Assembly (NCBI RefSeq): GCF_014844095.1
Contig: NZ_CP062163.1
Coordinates: forward strand, 372,001-436,000
Reading direction: 5' to 3'
Source: Brevibacillus sp. JNUCC-41
GTDB taxonomy: Bacteria > Bacillota > Bacilli > Bacillales > DSM-1321
Length of the DNA stretch: 64,000 nucleotides
Of this stretch, positions 53,505 to 62,898 are shown piece by piece. Numbering within the stretch: the first letter of the stretch is position 1; the number at the start of each line of letters is the position of its first letter. The notes under the pieces are model-generated. The model ran no database searches, was not told the DNA's origin, and saw nothing but the letters and a program-made list of their open reading frames with translations. A program made the position numbers and the translations under genes.

Positions 53505-53812
53505 TTAACGATGACTTCGCCGTCCCATTCAAGCATTCCGCCAACCATGTTTGCCACTTTATATCCTTGTTCCTGAAGATAATGGCATACATTTTCACTG
53601 CGGCGTCCTGAACGGCAGATAAAAATATATTCTTTTTCTTTATCAAAATAGTCAAGGTTCGCCGGGATATCATTCATGCGGATATGTTTCGCGCCTTCGA
53701 TCATTCCCTCTTGCACTTCTTCGTCTTCACGAACATCGACAAGTTCCATCGCTTCGCCTGCCTCAAGCTTAGCTTCCACTTCTTCAGTTGTAATGATTTT
53801 GATTTCTTCCAT
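53501..53812 (-). CDS. ytwF: Single-domain rhodanese (YtwF-like)
   Basis: 103-residue rhodanese-like sulfurtransferase; the active-site Cys66 lies in FICRSGRRSENVCHYL, with ELVDVREDEE at about 23-32. Start at 53812 follows CGAGGTGCTAATT. Single-domain rhodaneses carry persulfide sulfur; here the gene is coupled to a downstream tiny Cys-rich protein. Partner and pathway are unknown. Confidence 0.88.
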   Translation of the reverse strand: MEEIKIITTEEVEAKLEAGEAMELVDVREDEEVQEGMIEGAKHIRMNDIPANLDYFDKEKEYIFICRSGRRSENVCHYLQEQGYKVANMVGGMLEWDGEVIVK

Positions 53813-53926
53813 AATTAGCACCTCGAATTATCATTTGATTTATCTTTTTCATTATAGCAAAATTTCCAGTTTAACATCACGTAATGGATTCGTTGATGAA
53901 AATTCCCTCATGCCATGTATTTATTT

Positions 53927-55261
53927 TCAGAAATTATCTTCTACACTCAAATTTTTATTGCTTCTAAAAACCATCCTGGTTAAAATGGCTCCTAACACTG
54001 CCGCCACTATCAGGATACCGAAAAGGATCGAATAATTGGCGATGATCCCTATCAATGTAGATGAGATGATGCTCCCGAAATATCGAAAGGTCGAAAAGAT
54101 TCCCGATGCCGAGCCCGATGCGGATTCCTCCACGGCTTCCAGGGAAGCGACCTGCATGCTTGTAAGCCCTAAACCGATAGCCAACCCATTCACGATAAGT
54201 GTGACGGCTAGATACAAAATCGACTGGAATTGGATGACGAATAAGAATAATAGATTCGTTAACACCGTGATGGCGAATGAAAGGAATATGACCTTTTCCG
54301 AAGGGTATTTCCGATTAAGCTGTCCGCCTATCATATTGCTAATAGCCATTGAAATGGAGAACAGTGATAACATGACACCGCTCATGGAAGCCGAAATATC
54401 CATTTTTGTGGTCATGATCAGCGGCATGACCAACAAAATCGCATACATCGTGAAATTATTGATCAATACAGATAAATTGGCATTCACGAATATAGGACTC
54501 TTAAATAAGCTAAAGTCTATAATCGGGGATGGGACAGACCGTTCTTTCCGTATGAATAATCCCAGGAAAAGAAGGCTCCCCATACCGAGTACGATGTACA
54601 TCGCCGTTGATTCTGCATGAGTTAAAGTAATCAATAAAGTGATCGTAACGGCTAAATAAATGGAACCGATAATGTCCAATGGCTGTCGGGAATGCTTTTT
54701 CTGCAGTTTTGGTAAAAGAAAAAGGCCTCCAGCAAGTGCCCCCAATAAAAAAGGGACATTAACCAAGAATATCGCTTTCCAACTGGCTACAGCAATCAAA
54801 AGCGATCCTATCAATGGACCTACCGCTGCTCCCAGACCCATTCCCAACCCGAAAAATCCCAACACCCCCGGGAGCCGCTCACGTGAAACGGTCTGCCGAA
54901 TAAGGGCAACGACATTCGGGATCAGCAATCCGCCCCCTATGGCCTGCAGTGACCGAAAAGCGACAAGCATGCCTATATTTAGCGCAAGCCCGCATCCAAT
55001 CGAGGCAGCAAGGAATAGTAATATGCCAATTATATAGATTTTACGATTGCCATATATATCCCCAAGTTTACCCGCAATCGGCTGGGTAACGGCCATTACA
55101 ATGAGATAGATGGTAACGACCAATGTGACACTGTGGATATCCAAACCGTAAAAGTCTGAAATCGAGCCCAGTGCTATCGAAATCATCGTTGAATTGATCG
55201 GTACGAGAAACGCCGCCATTAAAGTAAAAATGATCATCAGGAATTCTTTCTGTCTGCCCAT
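53927..55261 (-). CDS. MFS transporter (drug efflux type)
   Basis: 444-residue major facilitator transporter with about 12-14 hydrophobic segments; motif A variant GKLGDIYGNRKIYIIG (about 64-79) and motif C-like GLGMGLGAAVGPLIGSLL (about 151-168) indicate an antiporter. It is close to the Bmr/EmrB drug-proton exporters. GAGGTGAAAGA precedes ATG. It begins 42 bp after the stop of the Rph/YvkC-like gene, so both are probably co-transcribed, which suggests an export-plus-inactivation pair. Confidence 0.85.
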   Translation of the reverse strand: MGRQKEFLMIIFTLMAAFLVPINSTMISIALGSISDFYGLDIHSVTLVVTIYLIVMAVTQPIAGKLGDIYGNRKIYIIGILLFLAASIGCGLALNIGMLVAFRSLQAIGGGLLIPNVVALIRQTVSRERLPGVLGFFGLGMGLGAAVGPLIGSLLIAVASWKAIFLVNVPFLLGALAGGLFLLPKLQKKHSRQPLDIIGSIYLAVTITLLITLTHAESTAMYIVLGMGSLLFLGLFIRKERSVPSPIIDFSLFKSPIFVNANLSVLINNFTMYAILLVMPLIMTTKMDISASMSGVMLSLFSISMAISNMIGGQLNRKYPSEKVIFLSFAITVLTNLLFLFVIQFQSILYLAVTLIVNGLAIGLGLTSMQVASLEAVEESASGSASGIFSTFRYFGSIISSTLIGIIANYSILFGILIVAAVLGAILTRMVFRSNKNLSVEDNF

Positions 55262-55303
55262 TCTTTCACCTCAGTCCTTCAAACAACACTTTGTTCTACT
55301 TGC

Positions 55304-57817
55304 TCATCCATCGATAATCGTAACGGTTCCCGTATTCCCATCGACTATGACACGATTTCCATCTTTTAAGCGATCCGTTCCTATTTTTGTCCCTAACACT
55401 GCCGGAATCCGATATTCCCTGGCAATGATCGCAGAATGGGACAGCATGCCGCCTGTATCGGTAATGATTGCTTTTGCATCCTGGAAAAAGGACGTCCAGA
55501 CTGGTGTCGTGTTCCTGCAGACCAGAATATCTCCTTTATTAAAATGAGAGGCTTCATGCATACCGGATATCACCTTGACTTTTCCTTCGCATACTCCTTT
55601 GGATGCTGAAATTCCTTTAATCGTACTCGCCGTATTTTCCTTGTTTTCTTCCAATGAGCCAAACACCATTTCCACGAAAGCACGCTCTTCATCCGTAGGT
55701 TCCCCAAAATATGATGGCGTTTTCATTTTACCCTGTAAATCATATTGCCTTTTCCGTTCCAATACCGTTTCCCTTAAAGAGTGTGGGGCATCCAAAGCGG
55801 ATATGACCTCATCTTTATATAAAAACCAAATATCTTCTGCGTCATCCAGCACGTTCTGCTCAACTAAAAGCTCACTTACTTTCAATAAGTATAAACGTGC
55901 CTTTGCATCGAACATGGCATCAATATAAAAATGATGATCATCCGTGATTACAGCAGCATCCAAGACCATTTGGTAATATTTTTTAAATTCGTCCCGCTCA
56001 GCAGAATCTTCAATTCCATTTAAAAACCTTTGGTATATCCGTTTCCCGTCAGCTACTGCCGTTTCGAATTCTTTATCGAAATCATATCCATTGATGATGA
56101 AATTCTTAATGATTTGCAGTACATGCTCAGGATTTTCAATCCAGGTTTCCCCAACGAAATCATGTGCCTTAAGGCATCTGTACCCGTAAACATTGACGAA
56201 ATTATCAACACGTTCCAGAAAATCCTTCCCTTTTCCAAACGCGCTCAGATCCCGGGATAAATTTCCTTCATCAGCATCCATGATCACCTTCAGCAACTGA
56301 GGTTCATTTTTCGCTTTCAAAGATAATTGCCACAGTATTCGATCGGACTCCAGTGACTTATTCATCACTCCAGCCATGGATTGGTAGAGTTCATGGGGAG
56401 GTTCGGTCCCCAGCAAGCTTTTGAATAGCCGTTCAAGTTTAATAGTAATACCCGCAAGCGGAAGGACGATCATGAAATGCCAGTAATAGACCTCTTTGAA
56501 AAAACCTTCTAACTCACCCAACCCTCTTATCGCTTTTGCTGCCGTGAATTCCATCGAAGTTTCTTCATCCATATATCGATAAATCGGCAATAAATGATCA
56601 TGGATAATATCATGCATCCTGTTCGTCAAATCTGGATACAAGTTCTCCATAAGCTTTTCGTTTTCCATGAATAATTGCTGTGGGTCCGTTTCTAGGTGGA
56701 TTTGCTTTCCGTAATAATACCCGTTATGGACTTTCATTTGGATGTATCCCGACGGTTCCCTGAGTTCCTCTGCCGCTTTAGCCATTCCTTGATAAAATGG
56801 CTGGGTGACTATGGATGCGAATAACGGGGAAATTGGATCAGGAAATCTTGAATCTATCAAAAACCAAAAGTCCTCCTTATCAGTCCGATCCAAAATAAAT
56901 TCTTTCCTGGCTTCTGGAATGACTTCAGCGTCTTCGATCAACGTTGTAATCGGGCGAGCTTGCAAGAGATATACCTTTTGATCTTGAATGGCGAATTCCA
57001 AATCGACAGGATGCCCATAATGCTTCTCCACCTCCAGTGTCAATTCGGTCAATTGTGTAAGCAGCGCATCATTGAGGCAATATGCCTCCTGTTCCGCTTT
57101 TGTGGTTTCCACTTCTAACGTGCCTTTGGAGCCGGTAACTATTTTCAGCTCTTTGCGGCCCTTGATTTTCTCGATCTTCGTACCATCACGTTTAGCCAAA
57201 TAGGTATCAGGTGTCACGATACCAGATACCACCGCCTCCCCGAGCCCATAACTGGCATTTATCACTATATGATCTGTATTGTACGTAACGGGGTCCTGGC
57301 TGAAAATCACTCCTGAAACATCTGAATGTATCAGACCTTGGACCACAACGCCCATTGATATTTTTTCAGCATTTTCATGAATGGTTTCGGTATATTGCCG
57401 AACCCGGTTCTCGAAACAGGAAGCCCAGCAGCCTTTTACCCTTGATAGGAATTCTTCATCCGTTTTAACATTCAGGTATGTTTCATACTGACCGGCAAAG
57501 GATGCCCCTTCCAGGTCTTCTGCACCCGAAGAGGAACGGACTGCCACCGATGCATAGTCTTCCCGCAGCTCATGAAAAGAGCTCAACAGGGTGCTTGACA
57601 AATCATCCGGGATGCTCGCCTCCATAATCTCGGCCTGGATGGCTTCACTTTGTAAATCCAGTTCATTTCTTTCCACGAAGTGCATAAATGAATCATTGCT
57701 AATGACAAACCCATTTGGCACGGGCATGCCCAACTTCGTCATTTTAATTAAATGTAAAGCTTTTCCCCCTACGATTTCTTTGGACTCAGCAGCATTTTCA
57801 AATCGCTCTGTATACAT
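55304..57817 (-). CDS. PEP/pyruvate-binding phosphotransferase, Rph/YvkC-like
   Basis: 837-residue protein. Residues about 1-320 are a PEP-synthase-type ATP-binding domain (GGKALHLIKMTKLGMPVPNGFVIS; VAVRSSSGAEDLEGASFAGQYETYLNV). A long central region (about 350-700) has no PEP-binding barrel. The mobile phosphohistidine domain is C-terminal (ITDTGGMLSHSAIIAREY, His794). This order is that of rifampicin phosphotransferase and B. subtilis YvkC, not of true PEP synthase, in which the His domain is central. It likely phosphorylates a small molecule using ATP. Start at 57817 follows AAGGGGAGCGAAT. Substrate unproven. Confidence 0.85.
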   Translation of the reverse strand: MYTERFENAAESKEIVGGKALHLIKMTKLGMPVPNGFVISNDSFMHFVERNELDLQSEAIQAEIMEASIPDDLSSTLLSSFHELREDYASVAVRSSSGAEDLEGASFAGQYETYLNVKTDEEFLSRVKGCWASCFENRVRQYTETIHENAEKISMGVVVQGLIHSDVSGVIFSQDPVTYNTDHIVINASYGLGEAVVSGIVTPDTYLAKRDGTKIEKIKGRKELKIVTGSKGTLEVETTKAEQEAYCLNDALLTQLTELTLEVEKHYGHPVDLEFAIQDQKVYLLQARPITTLIEDAEVIPEARKEFILDRTDKEDFWFLIDSRFPDPISPLFASIVTQPFYQGMAKAAEELREPSGYIQMKVHNGYYYGKQIHLETDPQQLFMENEKLMENLYPDLTNRMHDIIHDHLLPIYRYMDEETSMEFTAAKAIRGLGELEGFFKEVYYWHFMIVLPLAGITIKLERLFKSLLGTEPPHELYQSMAGVMNKSLESDRILWQLSLKAKNEPQLLKVIMDADEGNLSRDLSAFGKGKDFLERVDNFVNVYGYRCLKAHDFVGETWIENPEHVLQIIKNFIINGYDFDKEFETAVADGKRIYQRFLNGIEDSAERDEFKKYYQMVLDAAVITDDHHFYIDAMFDAKARLYLLKVSELLVEQNVLDDAEDIWFLYKDEVISALDAPHSLRETVLERKRQYDLQGKMKTPSYFGEPTDEERAFVEMVFGSLEENKENTASTIKGISASKGVCEGKVKVISGMHEASHFNKGDILVCRNTTPVWTSFFQDAKAIITDTGGMLSHSAIIAREYRIPAVLGTKIGTDRLKDGNRVIVDGNTGTVTIIDG

Positions 57818-58127
57818 ATTCGCTCCCCTTCCATCACGTTGAATATCCAAGAATGAGAAATACCCATTTATAGGTATAAATCCCACTCTTAACCATAAAG
57901 GAAATCCTGTTACATTGCATTTGAAAAGGCTTACACTAAATTCCATGACGGGCATTGCTTTCGCAATGATTCTTAGGGCTTTATTGCCATTTTCCCGAAT
58001 GATCGATCGCAAAAATGCAACAAACTATTCAATTTTATATTTATTTACATTTATTAAGTAAATACATCAAATCCAATCACAACGAATAATCCCTACAATA
58101 GTCACAATGGGGCCTGAATGAAAAAAA

Positions 58128-58152
58128 GCCGGCGAATATAATATTCGCCGGC
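58128..58152 (-). terminator. Terminator of the Old Yellow Enzyme gene
   Basis: Near-perfect stem GCCGGCGAATAT / ATATTCGCCGGC followed by TTTTTTT on the minus strand. Confidence 0.88.
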
Positions 58153-58168
58153 GTTTTAAAAATCGATA

Positions 58169-59197
58169 TCAATGCTTGAATCCTAGTTGATATTGTTTAG
58201 GGATCTCCGTTTTTATATTCAAAGATTTAGATGCTTCAAGTGCCCAATAAGGGTTTCGCAGCATTCCTCTGCCGACGGCAACCAAATCGGCTTCTTCATT
58301 GCCAATGATTGAATTTGCTAGAATCGGATTATCTAATCGACCTACAGCAATCACGGGGATATCCAAAGCTTTTTTGATTTCCCTCGCCAACGGAGTTTGA
58401 TAGCTAGCATGCGTACCCGGTCTTCCGTCTGCTCCAATCGGGCCTTCTCCTCCAGAACTTACATGGAACATATCGACTCCTGCTTCTTTAAAGACTTGTG
58501 AAAAGGCAATGCTTTCCTCAATGCCATACCCGCCTTCAACGTACTCTTTTGCAGAAATGCGCATGATTAAAGGCATGTCGGCAGGCATTTCGCTTTTCAC
58601 TGCTTTAATGACTTCCACTCCGAATTTGGTCAGGTCTTTTCCATATTCGTCATCACGTTTATTCGTAAGCGGCGATGTGAATTGGTGGATTAAATATCCG
58701 TGTGCACCATGTAATTCGATTACGTCAAATCCTGCTTTAACAGCCCTTCTGGCCGATGCCCGGAATTTATCGACCATCTCCTTCACTTCTTCCGTTGCTA
58801 AAGCTCTTGGTGTTTTGTACGTTTCATCAAACGCAATGGCTGATGGTGCTACAGGAGTTTCGGCATCTTCCGCTTTACGGCCTGCATGGGCAATTTGTAT
58901 CCCGATTTTTGCACCGTATTGATGAACTTCCTTAACGATGCTGGAGAAAGCTCCAATTTGGTCGTCGGACCATAATCCAAGATCACGATTCGAAATGCGC
59001 CCATCAGGCTCAACATCGGTCATTTCCACGATAATTAATCCCGTGCCTCCAACTGCCCTGCTTACATAATGTTGCTGGTGCCAGTTTGTTGGTATACCAT
59101 CTTCCGCTTCGACGGAGTATTGACACATCGGCGGCATGACGATCCTATTTTTAAGTTCAAGTTCTTTTATGCGATAAGGTGAAAATAAATCATTCAT
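58169..59197 (-). CDS. namA: NADPH dehydrogenase NamA/YqjM (Old Yellow Enzyme)
   Basis: 342-residue FMN enzyme of the OYE family. Cys25 and Tyr27 in MPPMCQYS correspond to YqjM Cys26 and Tyr28, which are specific to the thermophilic-like OYE class; the substrate-binding His pair is in ELHGAHGYLIHQF. It reduces activated alkenes, quinones and nitro compounds with NADPH. Start at 59197 (MNDLFSPYRIKELELKNRIV). It lies next to other electrophile-related genes (ytbE-ytbD-ytcD), separated by element A5. Confidence 0.92.
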   Translation of the reverse strand: MNDLFSPYRIKELELKNRIVMPPMCQYSVEAEDGIPTNWHQQHYVSRAVGGTGLIIVEMTDVEPDGRISNRDLGLWSDDQIGAFSSIVKEVHQYGAKIGIQIAHAGRKAEDAETPVAPSAIAFDETYKTPRALATEEVKEMVDKFRASARRAVKAGFDVIELHGAHGYLIHQFTSPLTNKRDDEYGKDLTKFGVEVIKAVKSEMPADMPLIMRISAKEYVEGGYGIEESIAFSQVFKEAGVDMFHVSSGGEGPIGADGRPGTHASYQTPLAREIKKALDIPVIAVGRLDNPILANSIIGNEEADLVAVGRGMLRNPYWALEASKSLNIKTEIPKQYQLGFKH

Positions 59198-59347
59198 ATT
59201 TTTTATCTCCTTTTTCATATAATGCATGCACATGCATTTATATCATTTGATTAATTCTGTGTCAACTAATCAGATTCCCGAATCTTTCATTGTAAACGAC
59301 ATCATCTGTTGGTACAGCATTTCCATCCCCACCAATGCGGAGATCCA

Positions 59348-59538
59348 ATAAAAAAAAGCGGTTTTCGCATACTTTGTTGCTATTTACCAAGTAAAGCGGT
59401 GTGGTTGATTTCCACTCCAGATGCTTGCTTTTTGAGGGCGGTGCTCCCGCAGGAGTCTCGCACTTGCGCTCCAATCAACCTTAAATCGTTTTGTTTTAAA
59501 AACAACAATCTTTACGAAAAAAAAGCCTATAAAAAAAG
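59348..59538. mobile_element. MITE-like element copy A5 with target duplication
   Basis: About 171 bp (59358-59528), same orientation as A1 with the same ends (GCGGTTTTCGCATAC ... CTTTACGAAAAAAAAGCC) but a shortened interior. The flanks ATAAAAAAAA (59348-59357) and ATAAAAAAAG (59529-59538) form an imperfect 9-10 bp duplication. The right flank is the T-tract of the ytbE terminator. Confidence 0.68.
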
Positions 59539-59564
59539 AGAAAGACGGATATCCCGTCCCTCTC
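59538..59564 (-). terminator. Terminator of ytbE
   Basis: Stem GAGAAAGACGG / CCGTCCCTCTC (two G-U pairs in the RNA), loop of 5 nt, followed on the minus strand by TTTTTTTAT, into which element A5 inserted. Confidence 0.8.
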
Positions 59565-59576
59565 CTTCATACTTGA

Positions 59577-60419
59577 TTAAAAGTCGAAATTATCAGGATC
59601 TGGACCAACACGGTGATTTTGATTCAATCCATCAATTTGGTTCATTTCCTCTTCCGTCAATTCGAAATCGAATATAGATGAGTTTTCTACAATACGATGT
59701 TCTTTAGTGGATTTAGGAATCGTTACAATCCCATTTTGGATATCCCAGCGCAAAATGACTTGTGCAACTGATTTGCCATGCTTGGTCGCAATTGCTTGTA
59801 AATCATCATTATCCAGAAGTTCACCTTGCATCAATGGTGACCATGCTTCAAGCTGTATCCCTTGTTCCTTACAGAATGCCTGAACTTCTTTTTGAGTTAA
59901 ACGCGGATGGCATTCCACTTGATTGACCATCGGCTTCACTTCTGCATCCTCCATTAAATCTTTAAGATGGTGAATCTGGAAATTGCTCACACCGATCGAT
60001 TTTACTTTTCCTTCTTTATAAAGAGTTTCCAACGCTCTCCAGGCTTCTTTATATTTTCCTTCCACTGGCCAATGGATAAGATATAAATCCAAGTAATCCA
60101 AGCCAAGTTTCTTTAAGCTTTTTTCGTATGCCGCAATTGCTGATTCATATCCTAAATCGGCATTCCAGACTTTTGAAGTTACGAATAAGTCTTCCCTGGA
60201 GATTCCGGCTTCTTTTATGCCCTCACGAATCCCTTGTCCGACCCCTTCTTCATTTTCATAAATGGCAGCCGTATCGATACTGCGATAACCATGTTTAATG
60301 GCCACTTTAACTGCATTTACCAGCTCCGGCCCTTCTTCCACCTTAAATACACCCAATCCGAACCAAGGCATTTTAACGCCATTATGCAACGTTGTTGTAT
60401 CTTGTAAATTTTTCACCAT
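59577..60419 (-). CDS. ytbE: Aldo/keto reductase (YtbE-like)
   Basis: 280-residue AKR, the length of B. subtilis YtbE. The catalytic Asp and Tyr are in GYRSIDTAAIYENEEGVG (about 43-60), and LYLIHWPVEGKYKEAW (about 107-122) carries the active-site His. The C-terminal IPKSTKEHRIVENSSIFDFEL binds NADPH. It reduces aldehydes such as glyoxal-type compounds. It is downstream of the MFS gene ytbD and divergent regulator ytcD, the same order as in B. subtilis. Confidence 0.9.
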   Translation of the reverse strand: MVKNLQDTTTLHNGVKMPWFGLGVFKVEEGPELVNAVKVAIKHGYRSIDTAAIYENEEGVGQGIREGIKEAGISREDLFVTSKVWNADLGYESAIAAYEKSLKKLGLDYLDLYLIHWPVEGKYKEAWRALETLYKEGKVKSIGVSNFQIHHLKDLMEDAEVKPMVNQVECHPRLTQKEVQAFCKEQGIQLEAWSPLMQGELLDNDDLQAIATKHGKSVAQVILRWDIQNGIVTIPKSTKEHRIVENSSIFDFELTEEEMNQIDGLNQNHRVGPDPDNFDF

Positions 60420-60480
60420 TATACTCTACCTCCAAATTTTTTCTTCATTGTTTTTTAGGATCATAATGCGCTTATGTATC

Positions 60481-60540
60481 AGTATCATTACATCCCTTCA
60501 AGGAACCTTCCAACCTTCGCTGAAGGGATGCAATGATACT
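60481..60540. repeat. 60-bp near-palindrome between ytbD and ytbE
   Basis: Arms of 20 nt (60481-60500 and 60521-60540) with one mismatch, which becomes a G-U pair in the ytbD-to-ytbE RNA. The 20-nt loop contains a small palindrome GGAACCTTCC. No T-tract follows, so it does not look like a terminator. Confidence 0.7.
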
Positions 60541-60594
60541 TGGTTATTGATACTCTAAACGCATGGCATGCCTAACATGCATCACTTTTTCAAT

Positions 60595-61800
60595 CTATGC
60601 TATTTTGTCAATTCCCTTGGAACGGTCTTTACTTTCCAGGGCACGGCTCCAAGCTGTTAAAATCACTGCTGCAAACACCATGACCCCACCTATCCACGCT
60701 GTATGGATCAGTCCGATTGAATCCGTAATCACCCCTCCCAAGTAGGCACCAATGGCGATTCCCGCATTGAAGGCGGCAATATTGATGGCCGATGCCACAT
60801 CCACGGCACTCGGCACGAAACGCTCCGCTAACATGACGACATACACTTGAAGCCCCGGAACGTTCATGAATGCAAACAATCCCATTAAAATGATCGTAAT
60901 TAAACCGGCAATCTTAAACGGTGCCGTGAAAGTCAAAGCCACAAGTACAATGGCTTGTATAAGAAACATATAGAATAGGGCATTAATAGGATTGCGATTG
61001 GCGAATTTCCCGCCAAGGGTATTTCCTATTGCTATTGCTACTCCATATATTAGCAAAATCAAGGCCACAGTTCCTTCTTTAAACCCTGTCACTTCCTGAA
61101 GTAATGGCGACAGGTACGTGAAGACAACGAATGTACCACCATACCCTAATGCTGTAATGAAGAATACTAGCAGCAATCGGCCATTCGTCACCAATTTGAT
61201 TTGATCACGGAATGTGGTCCGTGCAGCCTTTCTTAAATCGGATGGAACCAGGATGCCGTTTCCGATGAAAGCAATCAAGCCGATTGCCACAATGATGATG
61301 AAAGCGAATCTCCAGCCGAATTGCTGACCGATGAAGGTTCCAAAAGGAACTCCGGTCACCGTTGCCACCGTCAGACCTGTAAACATGATGGCGATGGCAC
61401 TCGCCCTGCGGTTTTCAGGGACCAAATCAGCTGCAATCGTAGCGCCGATCGACATGAAGATACCATGTGCAAGCGCTGAAATGACACGAGCGATCAATAA
61501 TACACCGACCGTGGTCGCAGAAGCCGCTAATGCATTTCCGGCAATGAACACGACCATTATCCAAAGCAATAAAGTCTTTCGCGACATATTCGATGTCAGG
61601 GATGTCAGGATAGGTGCCCCGAACATGACCCCCAAGGCGTATAAGGATACCGTCAATCCCGCCGTCGTCACTGTAATGTGTAAATCTTTAGAAATGAGCG
61701 GCAATAATCCCACGCTGATGAACTCTGTTGTTCCTATTGCAAAGGCACTGATCGCTAAAGCCAGCAATGCCCATGTACTTCTATTATTATTTGAAATCAT
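60595..61800 (-). CDS. ytbD: MFS transporter (YtbD-like)
   Basis: 401-residue transporter with twelve hydrophobic segments of the AraJ/DHA1 group (ALLALAISAFAIGTTEFISVGLLPLISKDL at the N-terminus; motif A variant SNMSRKTLLLW; motif C ATVTGVPFGTFIG). Matches B. subtilis YtbD. It is transcribed divergently from the HxlR regulator and should be induced together with ytbE by reactive carbonyls or quinones; this is inferred from relatives. Confidence 0.87.
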   Translation of the reverse strand: MISNNNRSTWALLALAISAFAIGTTEFISVGLLPLISKDLHITVTTAGLTVSLYALGVMFGAPILTSLTSNMSRKTLLLWIMVVFIAGNALAASATTVGVLLIARVISALAHGIFMSIGATIAADLVPENRRASAIAIMFTGLTVATVTGVPFGTFIGQQFGWRFAFIIIVAIGLIAFIGNGILVPSDLRKAARTTFRDQIKLVTNGRLLLVFFITALGYGGTFVVFTYLSPLLQEVTGFKEGTVALILLIYGVAIAIGNTLGGKFANRNPINALFYMFLIQAIVLVALTFTAPFKIAGLITIILMGLFAFMNVPGLQVYVVMLAERFVPSAVDVASAINIAAFNAGIAIGAYLGGVITDSIGLIHTAWIGGVMVFAAVILTAWSRALESKDRSKGIDKIA

Positions 61801-61923
61801 ATCCTCTTCTCCTTCTTGTCATTTTGTACTATCATTGAAATTGCCTTAGCAACTTTTTTTATAAAGGGTACAGTGGAATTCGGCGTGCAAATGTTATTAT
61901 GAGATATAATGCAAATAAAAAAC

Positions 61924-61964
61924 AGTACGTACTTTAAAGTGATATAGGCACCTTTTAGTACCTA
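61924..61964. promoter_or_regulatory. Operator region between ytbD and the HxlR gene
   Basis: Three symmetrical elements: AGTACGTACT (61924-61933), ACTTTAAAGT (61931-61940), and TAGGCAC-N6-GTACCTA (61945-61964). The last overlaps TATAAAAT, a probable -10 of the HxlR gene. These suit binding of an HxlR dimer controlling both directions. Confidence 0.55.
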
Positions 61965-61979
61965 TAAAATAAGGAGAGT

Positions 61980-62360
61980 ATGCCAATCATGCAAAAAAAG
62001 AAATACAATATATCAGTTGAAGCGACACTGGAAGTAATGGGCGGAAAGTGGAAATGCGTCATCCTCTGCCATCTGACCCACGGAAAAAAGCGGACCAGTG
62101 AATTGAAGCGCCTTATGCCGAACATCACCCAAAAAATGCTGACCCAACAATTGAGGGAGTTGGAAAAGGACGAAGTCATCAATCGTATCGTTTACAACCA
62201 AGTCCCCCCTAAAGTGGAATATGAACTTAGTGAGTATGGGCAAAGCCTGGAAAGTATCCTATCCTCACTATGTACGTGGGGGGAAAATCACATAACCAGA
62301 GTGTATGGAGATAAGTTTTCCGTTCTCGAGGAAAGTGTATTGAATGATCCATTGAAATAA
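61980..62360 (+). CDS. ytcD: HxlR family regulator (YtcD-like)
   Basis: 126-residue winged-helix regulator of the HxlR/DUF24 family (VEATLEVMGGKWKCVILCHLTHGKKRTSELKRLMPNITQKMLTQQLRELEKDEVINR). Cys residues in WKCVILCHL could act as redox sensors. Two start codons compete: ATG 61980 lies only 3 nt after AAGGAG, ATG 61989 lies 12 nt after it. Position and length equal B. subtilis YtcD. It probably controls ytbD-ytbE. Confidence 0.88.
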   Translation: MPIMQKKKYNISVEATLEVMGGKWKCVILCHLTHGKKRTSELKRLMPNITQKMLTQQLRELEKDEVINRIVYNQVPPKVEYELSEYGQSLESILSSLCTWGENHITRVYGDKFSVLEESVLNDPLK

Positions 62361-62370
62361 TTCCAAACAA

Positions 62371-62398
62371 AAAGATTAGCTCGAAGCGGCTAATCTTT
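62371..62398 (+). terminator. Terminator of ytcD
   Basis: Stem AAAGATTAGC / GCTAATCTTT followed by T-rich sequence. Confidence 0.85.
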
Positions 62399-62553
62399 TT
62401 TTGTATATATTGAATGTCCCTGATTTAACTTCCGAACAATAAATTTCACCACCGTTTTACCCCCTCTTATTTTTGGTATAATATGTAATGAACAACTTAA
62501 AATTTTTTATTTTTTAAACGAAGAAGTATAATGATGAAACCAAGGGGTGACAT

Positions 62554-62859
62554 ATGAGGGTCTTATTAGAATTGATACGCATCATACTAATATTCGGGAT
62601 AGCCGGAACAATCATTTCGACCATTGTAAACGGCATATATATAAACATCGGAGTGAATCAGTATGGCTGGCTAGGCTCGATTGCCATTCTGCTTTTATTA
62701 TTCGTCTGGTACAGAAATAAGCTTCAGTTCAGTGGCTGGTATTCGGGAAAAGGGAAGGAAAATCTTCCCAAAACGGCCTCACAAATCCTCATTCTGTGTT
62801 CAGTATTTTTGCTATGTACCCCGCCTGTTTTAAGTGTGCTGCAGATGATCTTTCATTAA
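62554..62859 (+). CDS. Hypothetical membrane protein
   Basis: 101 residues with three hydrophobic segments (about 5-27, 35-54, 78-98) separated by a short basic loop (YRNKLQFSGWYSGKGKENLPK). AAGGGGTGACAT precedes ATG. It precedes the CAP-domain gene by 39 bp on the same strand. No family recognised. Confidence 0.65.
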   Translation: MRVLLELIRIILIFGIAGTIISTIVNGIYINIGVNQYGWLGSIAILLLLFVWYRNKLQFSGWYSGKGKENLPKTASQILILCSVFLLCTPPVLSVLQMIFH

Positions 62860-62898
62860 TCGGGATTCTATATCCTGGATAGAGCAGGAGTGAACGAT

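Noticed and set aside
55304..58012. Annotation as phosphoenolpyruvate synthase with a 902-residue start
   Set aside because: The PEP-binding barrel is missing and the phosphohistidine domain is C-terminal; the first 65 residues lack a ribosome site and the better start is at 57817.
60481..60540. Rho-independent terminator between ytbD and ytbE
   Set aside because: Strong hairpin but no T-tract on either strand; kept as an unexplained palindrome.
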